Below, piece by piece: positions 1 to 5,434 of a stretch of DNA of 5,553 bases. The notes below the pieces were generated by a model, which did no database searches, had not been told where the DNA came from, and saw only the letters and a list, made by a program, of their open reading frames with translations. The first letter of the stretch is position 1, and each line of letters starts with the position of its first letter. A program made the position numbers and the translations under genes. The stretch lies in assembly GCA_946482565.1 (NCBI GenBank), contig CAMLSB010000122.1, positions 1-5,553 on the forward strand, given 5' to 3'. This stretch comes from an uncultured Lysobacteraceae bacterium. GTDB taxonomy: Bacteria > Pseudomonadota > Gammaproteobacteria > Xanthomonadales > Xanthomonadaceae.

Positions 1-1913
1 GGGAAGAACACGACGCCGCTGTTCGGGGTGTTGGTGAACTGCAGCGGGTTGAGGCCCGGGAACGCCACCTCGTGGGCCACGCCCTCCACGCTCATCGCCG
101 CCTTCGCCACCTGCTTGAGCGCGGCGTCGGTGCGCTCGATCGACGCGCCCTCGGGCAGCTTCACGCCGGCGATCAGGTACAGCTTGTCCTGGATCGGGAT
201 GAAGCCGCGCGGCACCCAGTGGAACACGAAGCCGGTGGCGAGCAGCAGCACCGCGTACGCCGCGAACACGCGGCCGCGATGGCCGAGCGAGCGGCCCACG
301 ACGCCCTGGTAGCGGTCGGAATTGCGCTTGAAGAAGCGGTTGAACGGATGGAAGACCCACCCGAACAGCCGTTCGATCGCCCGCGACAGCGCGTCCTTCG
401 GCGCGCCGCGCGGCTGCAGCAGCTTGGCCGCCAGCGCCGGCGACAGGGTCAGCGAGTTGACCGCGGAGATCACCGTCGAGATCGCGATGGTGACCGCGAA
501 CTGCTTGTAGAACGCGCCGGTGACGCCGGTCAGGAACGCCATCGGCACGAACACCGCGCACAGCACCAGCGCAATCGCGATGATCGGCCCCGACACCTCC
601 TTCATCGCCTGGTGCGCCGCCGCCAGCGGCGACAGGCCTTCCTCGATGTTGCGCTCCACGTTCTCGACGACCACGATCGCGTCGTCCACCACGATGCCGA
701 TCGCCAGCACCAGGCCGAACAGCGTCAGCGTGTTGATCGAGAAGCCGAGCAGGTACAGCGCCGCGAACGTGCCCACGACCGAGACCGGCACGGCGATCAG
801 CGGGATGATCGAGGCGCGCCAGGTCTGCAGGAACAGGATCACCACCAGCACCACCAGCGCGATGGCCTCCAGCAGCGTGCTGACCACCGACTTGATCGAG
901 TCGCGAACGAAGATGGTGGTGTCGTAGACCGTGCGGTACTCCACGCCCGGCGGGAATCCCTTCTTCAGCTCCTCCATCTTCGCGACCACGCCGTCGCGGA
1001 TCGCGAGTGCGTTGGCGCCGGGCGCCTGGAAGATGCCGATCGCGGCCGCCTCCATGCCGTCCAGGCGCGAGCGCAGCGTGTAGTCGCCCGCGGCGAGTTC
1101 GACCCGGGCGACATCGCCCAGGCGCACGACCTGGCCGTCGGCGCCCGCCTTCAGCACCACGTCGCGGAACTCCGCGGCGGTGCGCAGCCGGCCCTGCGCG
1201 TTGATCGGGGTCAGGAAGTCGCTGCCGTTGCGCATCGGCTCCGCGCCGAGCTGGCCGGCCGACACCTGGATGTTCTGCTCGCGGACGGCGCGCACCACGT
1301 CGCCGGCGGTCATGCCGCGCGCGGCGACCTTGTCCGGATCGAGCCAGATGCGCATCGCGTAGTCGCCGCCGCCGAACTGCTGCGCGTCGCCAACGCCGGG
1401 CAGCCGCGACAGCTCGTCCTTGACGTGGAGGCGCATGTAGTTGCGCAGGTAGAGCGTGTCGTACTTGCCGTCGGGCGAGACGAGGTGCACCACCATCAGG
1501 AACACCGGCGACTGCTTCTGGGTGGTCACGCCCTGGCGGCGCACGTCCTCCGGCAGCCGCGCCAGCGCCTGCGCGACGCGGTTCTGCACGCGCACCGCCG
1601 CGTCGTCCGCGTCCGTGCCCGGCTTGAACGTCACCGTCATCTGCAGCACGCCGTCGGAGCCGGCCACCGACTTGAGGTACATCATGTCCTCGACGCCGTT
1701 GATCGCTTCCTCCAGCGGCGTCGCCACCGTTTCGGAGATCACCTTGGGGTTGGCGCCCGGATACACGGTACGCACCACCACGGACGGCGGCACCACTTCC
1801 GGGTACTCGCTGATCGGCAGCAGCGGGATCGCGATCAGGCCCGCGGCGAAGATGACGATGGAGAGGACCGCCGCGAAGATCGGGCGGTCGATGAAGAACC
1901 TGGAAAAATCCAT
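1..1913 (-). CDS. RND efflux pump inner-membrane transporter, HAE1/MexF-like (C-terminus beyond window)
   Basis: This is a proton-driven inner-membrane drug exporter that would work as a trimer with the adaptor encoded just upstream and an outer-membrane channel. The 637 readable codons start MDFSRFFIDRPIFAAVLS, the classic HAE1-RND opening, with TM1 at about residues 10-30. The first periplasmic loop follows (ISEYPEVVPPSV, then YPGANPKVISETV). TM2-TM4 lie at about 343-410 and contain LFLQTWRASIIPL. The TM4 motif GIVVDDAIVVVENVERN includes the proton-relay pair D410-D411. Later come YKQFAVTIAISTVISA and the start of the second periplasmic domain, ending at NTPNSGVVFF. Family members run to about 1,050 residues, so roughly 60% is present and the distal proton-relay Lys lies outside. 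The start is supported by AAGGA six bases upstream and by the 13-bp gap after the adaptor stop. As remembered, the sequence is closer to MexF/BpeF than to AcrB; the exact substrates cannot be read from it. No frameshift is seen. Confidence 0.96.
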   Translation of the reverse strand, partial: MDFSRFFIDRPIFAAVLSIVIFAAGLIAIPLLPISEYPEVVPPSVVVRTVYPGANPKVISETVATPLEEAINGVEDMMYLKSVAGSDGVLQMTVTFKPGTDADDAAVRVQNRVAQALARLPEDVRRQGVTTQKQSPVFLMVVHLVSPDGKYDTLYLRNYMRLHVKDELSRLPGVGDAQQFGGGDYAMRIWLDPDKVAARGMTAGDVVRAVREQNIQVSAGQLGAEPMRNGSDFLTPINAQGRLRTAAEFRDVVLKAGADGQVVRLGDVARVELAAGDYTLRSRLDGMEAAAIGIFQAPGANALAIRDGVVAKMEELKKGFPPGVEYRTVYDTTIFVRDSIKSVVSTLLEAIALVVLVVILFLQTWRASIIPLIAVPVSVVGTFAALYLLGFSINTLTLFGLVLAIGIVVDDAIVVVENVERNIEEGLSPLAAAHQAMKEVSGPIIAIALVLCAVFVPMAFLTGVTGAFYKQFAVTIAISTVISAVNSLTLSPALAAKLLQPRGAPKDALSRAIERLFGWVFHPFNRFFKRNSDRYQGVVGRSLGHRGRVFAAYAVLLLATGFVFHWVPRGFIPIQDKLYLIAGVKLPEGASIERTDAALKQVAKAAMSVEGVAHEVAFPGLNPLQFTNTPNSGVVFF

Positions 1914-1919
1914 TTGGAT

Positions 1920-1924
1920 TCCTT
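1920..1924 (-). promoter_or_regulatory. Shine-Dalgarno site of the RND pump gene
   Basis: On the minus strand AAGGA lies six bases before the ATG at 1913 and just after the adaptor stop codon (1929-1927). It is the best ribosome-binding site in the operon. It fixes the pump start and shows that the pump can be translated from the same message as the adaptor. Confidence 0.75.
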
Positions 1925-1926
1925 GA

Positions 1927-3189
1927 TCAGTGCGTGCCGGCCGGCGCTGCGGCAGCGACGGTCCGGGCTGCGGCTGCGGCGACGCGCGGCGCGGCCTGCG
2001 TGGGGGACGGCGCCATCGCCACGAGCTTCGGTGCCACCGGCATGCCGGGGAAGAACACCTTCTGCACGCCGTTGACGATCACCTTGTCGCCGGCGGCGAG
2101 CCCCGATTCGACGATGCGCAGGCCGTCGACCACCGGCCCGAGCTCGACGTCCTTGCGCATGGCGGCGTTGTTCGGGCCCAGCACGTAGACGTACTTGCGG
2201 TCCTGGTCGGTGAGCACCGCCTTGTCGTCCACCAGCATCGCGCCGCGGCGACCCTCGCCCTGCACCTGCACGCGCGCGAACAGGCCCGGCGTGAACACGC
2301 GGTCCGGATTGCGCAGCACCGCGCGCACGCGGATCGTGCCCGTTCCCGCGTCCACCTGGTTGTCGACGAAGTCCACCGTGCCTTCGTGCGGGTAGCCCGC
2401 TTCGCCGGCGAGGCCGACGCGCACCGGATTGCGCGTGCCGGATCGCTCGCCCTTGCGCGCGAGATCGGCGTAGCGCAGGAAGGTCTGCTCGTCGCTTTCG
2501 AAATAGACGAAGACCGGATCCTGCGAGACCACCGTCGCCAGCAGGGTGGCGTCCGCCTGCGCGAGGTTGCCCTCGGTGACCAGCGCGCGGCCGGCGCGGC
2601 CGTCGATCGGCGAGCGCACTTCGGTGAACTGCAGGTCCAGCCGCGCGCTCGCGACCGCGGCCTCGGCCGCGCGCACGCCGGCGTTGCCCTGTGCGCTCGC
2701 GGCCTTGCGGGTCTCGAATTCCTCGCGCGAAATCGCCTGCGCCTCGATCAGCTGCTGCGCGCGCGCGTCCTGCGCCTGCGCAAGCCGTGCCTCGCTGCGC
2801 GCGCCTTCCAGCGCGGCCAGCGCGCGATCGAGCGCGGCCCGGTACGGCCGCTGGTCGATCACGAACAGCAGGTCGCCCTTGCGCACTTCCTGGCCTTCCT
2901 TGAACGCGACGCGCTCGACGTAGCCGCTGACGCGCGGGCGCAGTTCGACCGATTCGACGGCTGCCACGCGGCCGGTGAACTCGTCCCACTGGTGCACGGG
3001 CCGCGTGAGCACGGAGGCGACGCTGACTTCCGGTGCGGGCGGTGCGCCCGCGCCCGGCGCGGCCTGGCTGCTGCATGCAGTGATGATCGCGGTCAGCAGC
3101 AGGCTTGCAGCCAGCGTCGACAGCGGCGGGAGACCGCGCGTGGCGCGGGCGGCGCCGCGTGCGGGCGCGTTCGTGTGCTTACGGTGCAT
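1927..3189 (-). CDS. RND efflux periplasmic adaptor lipoprotein (membrane fusion protein), MexE-like
   Basis: This 420-residue protein would bridge the inner-membrane RND pump and an outer-membrane channel. The N-terminus is basic, followed by a hydrophobic stretch (about 25-38) and the lipobox ITAC with Cys39, so it is predicted to be a lipoprotein; Ser40 at +2 does not suggest inner-membrane retention. HQWDEFTGRV at 66-75 is characteristic of MexE-type adaptors. The two lipoyl half-motifs are at about 84-112 (RPRVSGYVERVAFKEGQ) and 188-210 (RSPIDGRAGRALVTEGNL). They enclose an Ala/Glu/Arg-rich helical hairpin at about 116-187. A beta-barrel follows at about 222-310 and a membrane-proximal domain at about 311-390. 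The last 30 residues are an Ala/Pro-rich tail, probably disordered. The ATG at 3189 gives a complete signal peptide and has GAGG nine bases upstream. It overlaps the SDR gene by 11 bp, and the pump gene follows 13 bp after its stop. Confidence 0.95.
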   Translation of the reverse strand: MHRKHTNAPARGAARATRGLPPLSTLAASLLLTAIITACSSQAAPGAGAPPAPEVSVASVLTRPVHQWDEFTGRVAAVESVELRPRVSGYVERVAFKEGQEVRKGDLLFVIDQRPYRAALDRALAALEGARSEARLAQAQDARAQQLIEAQAISREEFETRKAASAQGNAGVRAAEAAVASARLDLQFTEVRSPIDGRAGRALVTEGNLAQADATLLATVVSQDPVFVYFESDEQTFLRYADLARKGERSGTRNPVRVGLAGEAGYPHEGTVDFVDNQVDAGTGTIRVRAVLRNPDRVFTPGLFARVQVQGEGRRGAMLVDDKAVLTDQDRKYVYVLGPNNAAMRKDVELGPVVDGLRIVESGLAAGDKVIVNGVQKVFFPGMPVAPKLVAMAPSPTQAAPRVAAAAARTVAAAAPAGTH

Positions 3190-3928
3190 GGGGGAAGACC
3201 TCGTCCGGGTTCGTGGAAAGAAGGGGAAGCGATGGCGTGCGCGCGGCGTAGGGAACGATCGGTCGCGCAGCTACGCCGGGATCGCTGCGTTCGAGCAGGG
3301 CCATCGCGCGGCGGCCGATCTCGAGCGCGGTCGGCCATTGCGGGCAGGCCTTGGCGCCGGGCCGGCAGACGGGGGATTCGACGGCGAGCAGCTGCGCGCG
3401 CACGCCCAGGCAGCGCGCCTCGTCGTGCAGCGCGCAGGCCAGCATGCGCACCGCCGCCGCGGCGACGGAACGGTGCCCGTAGCCAGCCCACGGCAATGCA
3501 CCGGCGGGCCCGCCGATGAGCAGCCAGGTGCCGCCGCGGCCGCGTTCGGCCATCAGCGGCAACAGGTGGCGTGCGGCGGCGACGTGCGGAAGCAGGTCCT
3601 CGTCGAGGGCCGCGCGCATCGCGTCCGGCCCGCCGTCGTTGTCCAGGATGCGGCCGCGCCGCGGCACGCCTGCCACCGCGGCCGCGACGCCCGTGATCGG
3701 CCGGTCAAGGTCGCGCAGCCGGCGCGCCAGCGCCGCGGCATCCGCTTCGTTCGCGACGGAACCCGGCACCAGATCGATCCCGGCACCGGCGTGGTCCCGG
3801 CGCAGCGCCTCGAGCGCGTCGCGCCCCCGGGCCACGGCGATGACCCGGCGCCCGGCCTCGACGGCGGCCTCGACGACGCCGCGGCCGACCACCCCGGTGG
3901 CGCCCAGGACCAGGACGGTCTCGCTCAT
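3179..3928 (-). CDS. SDR-fold (NAD(P)-binding) protein with a non-canonical active site, efflux-operon member
   Basis: This 249-residue cytoplasmic protein has a Rossmann opening, VLVLGATGVVGRGV, with the Gly9-xx-Gly12-xx-Gly15 pattern of short-chain dehydrogenases/reductases. Later elements also match the family: VAAAVAG (81-87) sits where NNAG usually is, LLIGGPAG (136-143) is the strand that normally carries the catalytic Ser, and Tyr150 is in the YxxxK position. The key residues are missing. Gly139/Gly140 replace Ser, Ser154 replaces Lys, and the NNAG Asn is gone. It probably binds a nucleotide, but standard SDR catalysis is doubtful; a sensory or altered-reaction role is inference. The ATG at 3928 is chosen because the protein then starts directly at the first Rossmann strand, GGAG lies seven bases upstream, and the codon overlaps the upstream stop as ATGA. 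An in-frame start at 4201 would add about 91 low-complexity Pro/Arg-rich residues and is unlikely. Its end overlaps the adaptor gene by 11 bp. Confidence 0.88.
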   Translation of the reverse strand: MSETVLVLGATGVVGRGVVEAAVEAGRRVIAVARGRDALEALRRDHAGAGIDLVPGSVANEADAAALARRLRDLDRPITGVAAAVAGVPRRGRILDNDGGPDAMRAALDEDLLPHVAAARHLLPLMAERGRGGTWLLIGGPAGALPWAGYGHRSVAAAAVRMLACALHDEARCLGVRAQLLAVESPVCRPGAKACPQWPTALEIGRRAMALLERSDPGVAARPIVPYAARTPSLPLLSTNPDEVFPHAP

Positions 3929-4194
3929 TGTCCCACTCCCGGGATTTTTACTCCCGCGTTCGGGATGATTGGGGCCGGATGGCGGTGGCGCTGCGCGGCG
4001 CCGGCCACGGCCAGCAGGACCATGGCGACGGGAAGCACGACGACGAAGCCGAGCATCCAGGCCATGAGCCAGAACTCCGATGCACCCAGGCGGGACGCCT
4101 GTTCCAGCGCGAGGACGCCCAGCCACGCCAGGAGCAGCAGCAGGATCGGCAGCAGCGGTACCAGGAGTCTGCGGATACGGTGGGTGCGGGACAT
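3925..4194 (-). CDS. Small two-helix membrane protein heading the efflux operon, function unknown
   Basis: I do not recognise a family for this 89-residue protein. It begins with a basic stretch (MSRTHRIRR), followed by a Leu-rich hydrophobic segment at about 10-30 (LLVPLLPILLLLLAWLGVLAL). A short linker EQASRLGASE leads to a second hydrophobic segment at about 41-65 (FWLMAWMLGFVVVLPVAMVL). The tail contains QRHRH and a Pro/Gly-rich end. By the positive-inside rule both termini should be cytoplasmic, giving a hairpin in the inner membrane. Its stop codon overlaps the SDR start as ATGA, which argues that it is a real, translationally coupled first gene of the operon. GAGG lies nine bases before the ATG at 4194, a modest ribosome site. 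A competing frame across 3948-4259 lacks the overlap and is Ser/Cys/Arg-rich, so it is treated as a shadow. A role as an efflux accessory or SDR anchor is speculation. Confidence 0.75.
   Translation of the reverse strand: MSRTHRIRRLLVPLLPILLLLLAWLGVLALEQASRLGASEFWLMAWMLGFVVVLPVAMVLLAVAGAAQRHRHPAPIIPNAGVKIPGVGQ
3935..3939 (-). promoter_or_regulatory. Shine-Dalgarno site deciding the SDR start
   Basis: The minus-strand GGAGT lies inside the 3' end of the small membrane-protein gene, with GGAG seven bases before the ATG at 3928. Together with the ATGA stop/start overlap it supports 3928 as the true start rather than the in-frame ATG at 4201. Confidence 0.65.
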
Positions 4195-4244
4195 GGGGCA
4201 CGGCCTCGGGGACAGGGCGCAGAGACTAGGCGCCGGACCGGCAC

Positions 4245-4259
4245 TTGATTAGCCGCCAA
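4245..4259. promoter_or_regulatory. Candidate LysR-type box, TTG-N9-CAA containing T-N11-A
   Basis: TTG at 4245-4247 and CAA at 4257-4259 form a short interrupted dyad whose T4246 and A4258 satisfy the T-N11-A rule of LysR-family sites. It overlaps the proposed -35 of the regulator gene, so binding there would fit autorepression. Such short dyads also occur by chance. Confidence 0.35.
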
Positions 4260-4272
4260 AGGAGGGAATAAT
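4245..4272 (+). promoter_or_regulatory. Candidate sigma-70 promoter of the LysR regulator gene
   Basis: TTGATT (4245-4250, 4/6 to consensus) is followed after 16 bases by AATAAT (4267-4272, 5/6). Transcription would start near 4279, giving a leader of about 57 bases before the ATG at 4337. This is the only well-spaced pair I see in the intergenic region. The assignment is by eye only. Confidence 0.5.
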
Positions 4273-4278
4273 TATCCC
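4265..4278. promoter_or_regulatory. AT-rich palindrome, candidate operator over the -10 region
   Basis: The core ATAATTAT (4268-4275) is a perfect 8-base palindrome. With the flanking GG and CC, six of the seven base pairs across 4265-4278 are symmetric; only A4267/C4276 mismatch. In a very GC-rich window this AT block stands out. It contains the rightward AATAAT and the leftward GATAAT -10-like hexamers, so one bound protein could affect both directions. Confidence 0.4.
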
Positions 4279-4336
4279 GAAGACGGGCCAATACCGGCCG
4301 CCCCATCCCCGGCCACCCCTTTCCTGGAGACCTCCC

Positions 4337-5365
4337 ATGGCCCGCGATCTCAACGACACCCTCGTCTTCGTGAAGGTGGCCGAGCACGGCAGCTTCATTT
4401 CGGCGGCGCGCGCGCTGCGCCTGCCGAAGACCACGGTCAGCCGCAAGGTGCAGGAACTCGAGACGCGCCTGGGCGCGCAGCTGCTGCATCGGACGACGCG
4501 GAAGCTCGGCCTCACCGAGGCGGGCAACATCTACTTCGAGCACTGCCAGCGCATCGCGCGCGAACTCGACGAAGCCGAAAGCGCGGTCGGCCAGCTGCAG
4601 GGCGGGCCGCGCGGCTGGTTGCGCATCACGGCGCCCTACTCGATGGGCATCGAGCGCATCGCGCCGCTGCTCGGCGAATTCCACGCGCGCCACCCCGAGG
4701 TGCGCGTGGACATGGTGCTGACCAACGAATCCCTGGACCTGATCGACAAGGAACTCGACCTGGCCCTGCGTTTCGGCGCGCTGCCCGATTCCAACCTGGT
4801 GGCGCGCCGCCTCGCGGTGCTGCGCACGAACATCTACGCCAGCCCCGGCTACATCGAGCGCCACGGCGAGCCGTTGCACCCCGACGACCTGCAGCACCAC
4901 CGCGCGCTCGCGATGCAGAAGCAGCGCCGCAACGGCAGCTTCTACTGGTCGCTTGGCGACGGCACGCGCACGAGCGAGTTCCGCATCGATCCGGTGTTCA
5001 TCGCCAACGACCCGGCGGGCCTGCGCGGCGCCCTGCTCGCCGGCGAGGGCCTGATGCTGTGCAGCGACGTGATGGTGAAGCCGTACGCCGAGCGCGGATT
5101 CCTGCGTCGCGTACTCGCCGGCTGGACCGGCCCGGAGTACGAACTCAACGCGGTGTTCCCGCGCGGCCGCGTGCAGTCGCCGAAGGTGCGGGCGTTCGTG
5201 GACTTCCTCGTCGAGCGGCTCAACTTCGACGCGGACTACATGCAGGTGCTGTGCCCCGACGCCGCGGCCCGCTGCTACGCCGAGGCGGAAGTCAGCCCCG
5301 AAGTCGCCGCCGAAATCGCCCAGGCCGTCATCCGGCATCGCGTCACGGCCCCGGAACCTGCCTGA
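4337..5365 (+). CDS. LysR-family transcriptional regulator, CrgA-like branch
   Basis: This is a 342-residue DNA-binding regulator and the likely controller of the divergent efflux operon. The N-terminal winged helix-turn-helix (about 4-62) reads LNDTLVFVKVAEHGSFISAA, then LRLPKTTVSRKVQELE as the recognition part, then GAQLLHRTTRKLGLTEAG. All are typical of the family. A linker helix spans about 63-90. The effector-binding domain starts at GWLRITAPYSMG (93-104) and continues through LDLALRFGALPDSNLVARRL and later ASPGYIERHGEP, features of the CrgA/DsdC-like group. The protein is about 40 residues longer than a typical member; the extra C-terminal part after about 298 includes Cys306 and Cys313. 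The start is supported by GGAG seven bases upstream and by the conserved N-terminus. The inducer is unknown. Regulation of the neighbouring operon is inferred from the divergent arrangement. Confidence 0.95.
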   Translation: MARDLNDTLVFVKVAEHGSFISAARALRLPKTTVSRKVQELETRLGAQLLHRTTRKLGLTEAGNIYFEHCQRIARELDEAESAVGQLQGGPRGWLRITAPYSMGIERIAPLLGEFHARHPEVRVDMVLTNESLDLIDKELDLALRFGALPDSNLVARRLAVLRTNIYASPGYIERHGEPLHPDDLQHHRALAMQKQRRNGSFYWSLGDGTRTSEFRIDPVFIANDPAGLRGALLAGEGLMLCSDVMVKPYAERGFLRRVLAGWTGPEYELNAVFPRGRVQSPKVRAFVDFLVERLNFDADYMQVLCPDAAARCYAEAEVSPEVAAEIAQAVIRHRVTAPEPA

Positions 5366-5390
5366 GCCCGGCACCCGCAGCCCCGTACGC

Positions 5391-5430
5391 CGGCTCCGCT
5401 ACAATCCCGGCGATCCCCCCGCCGGAGCCG
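5391..5430. repeat. Inverted repeat flanking the pyrH -10 and covering its ribosome-binding site
   Basis: CGGCTCCG (5391-5398) and CGGAGCCG (5423-5430) are perfect 8-base complements separated by 24 bases. The right arm includes the GGAG ribosome-binding site of pyrH (5424-5427). There is no T-run after it, so it is not a standard intrinsic terminator. In RNA reading through from the regulator gene the repeat could hide the pyrH site. RNA starting from the local promoter would lack the left arm. Confidence 0.4.
5400..5405 (+). promoter_or_regulatory. -10 element of the pyrH promoter
   Basis: TACAAT is a 5/6 match to the sigma-70 -10, preceded by GC, a pattern often seen in front of Xanthomonadaceae housekeeping genes. 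No good -35 is visible 16-18 bases upstream (the region is GC-rich). Transcription would begin near 5412, leaving a leader of roughly 23 bases to the ATG at 5435. Confidence 0.55.
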
Positions 5431-5434
5431 CCCC

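Larger units (their letters stand above)
4195..4336. promoter_or_regulatory. Divergent control region between efflux operon and LysR regulator gene
   Basis: These 142 bases separate two genes that point away from each other, the standard layout for a LysR-type regulator and its target operon. The middle (about 4245-4278) is much more AT-rich than the surroundings and holds the candidate rightward promoter and both dyad elements. For the leftward operon, GATAAT on the minus strand (4277-4272) is a 5/6 match to a -10, but I find no -35 at proper spacing. That would fit an activator-dependent promoter. A further perfect GCCGG-A-CCGGC repeat lies at 4232-4242. Confidence 0.7.

Noticed and set aside
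72..2075. 667-codon open frame on the plus strand opposite the RND pump gene
   Set aside because: It is antisense to an unmistakable pump gene, has His/Arg/Asp/Gln-rich low-complexity composition with no domain, and is the usual stop-free shadow of a GC-rich coding region.
1835..3076. 413-codon minus-strand frame overlapping the adaptor gene
   Set aside because: It is a frame-shifted reading of the adaptor, Arg/Gly/Ala-rich with no motif, while the adaptor frame has lipobox, lipoyl and barrel features.
1930..3519. 529-codon plus-strand open frame opposite the adaptor gene
   Set aside because: Same reason: antisense to a clear adaptor gene, with Arg/Ala/His-rich composition and no recognisable fold.
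3929..4201. N-terminal extension of the SDR protein to an ATG at 4201
   Set aside because: The added residues are Pro/Arg/Gly-rich without a fold, they overlap the small membrane-protein gene completely, and the internal ATG at 3928 has a good ribosome site and begins exactly at the Rossmann motif.
4232..4242. GCCGG-A-CCGGC perfect inverted repeat in the divergent region
   Set aside because: A short GC-only dyad is expected by chance in such GC-rich DNA, and it does not align with a promoter element; kept only as a note.
2975..4252. 425-codon plus-strand frame opposite the SDR gene
   Set aside because: It crosses three minus-strand genes joined by tight overlaps and has no domain or credible composition.
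4296..4314. Small GGCCG/CGGCC stem in the leader of the LysR gene
   Set aside because: Only five pairs in GC-rich sequence with no further conserved structure; not enough for a riboswitch or attenuator call.
4195..4336. MexT-type binding site (ATCA-N5-GTCGAT-like)
   Set aside because: The minus strand has one ATCA but the following bases do not match the second half, and the regulator is CrgA-like, so a MexT site is not supported.
4226..5374. 382-codon minus-strand frame opposite the LysR gene
   Set aside because: Antisense shadow of a well-conserved regulator; its composition is His/Arg/Val-rich and it would run through the divergent promoter region.
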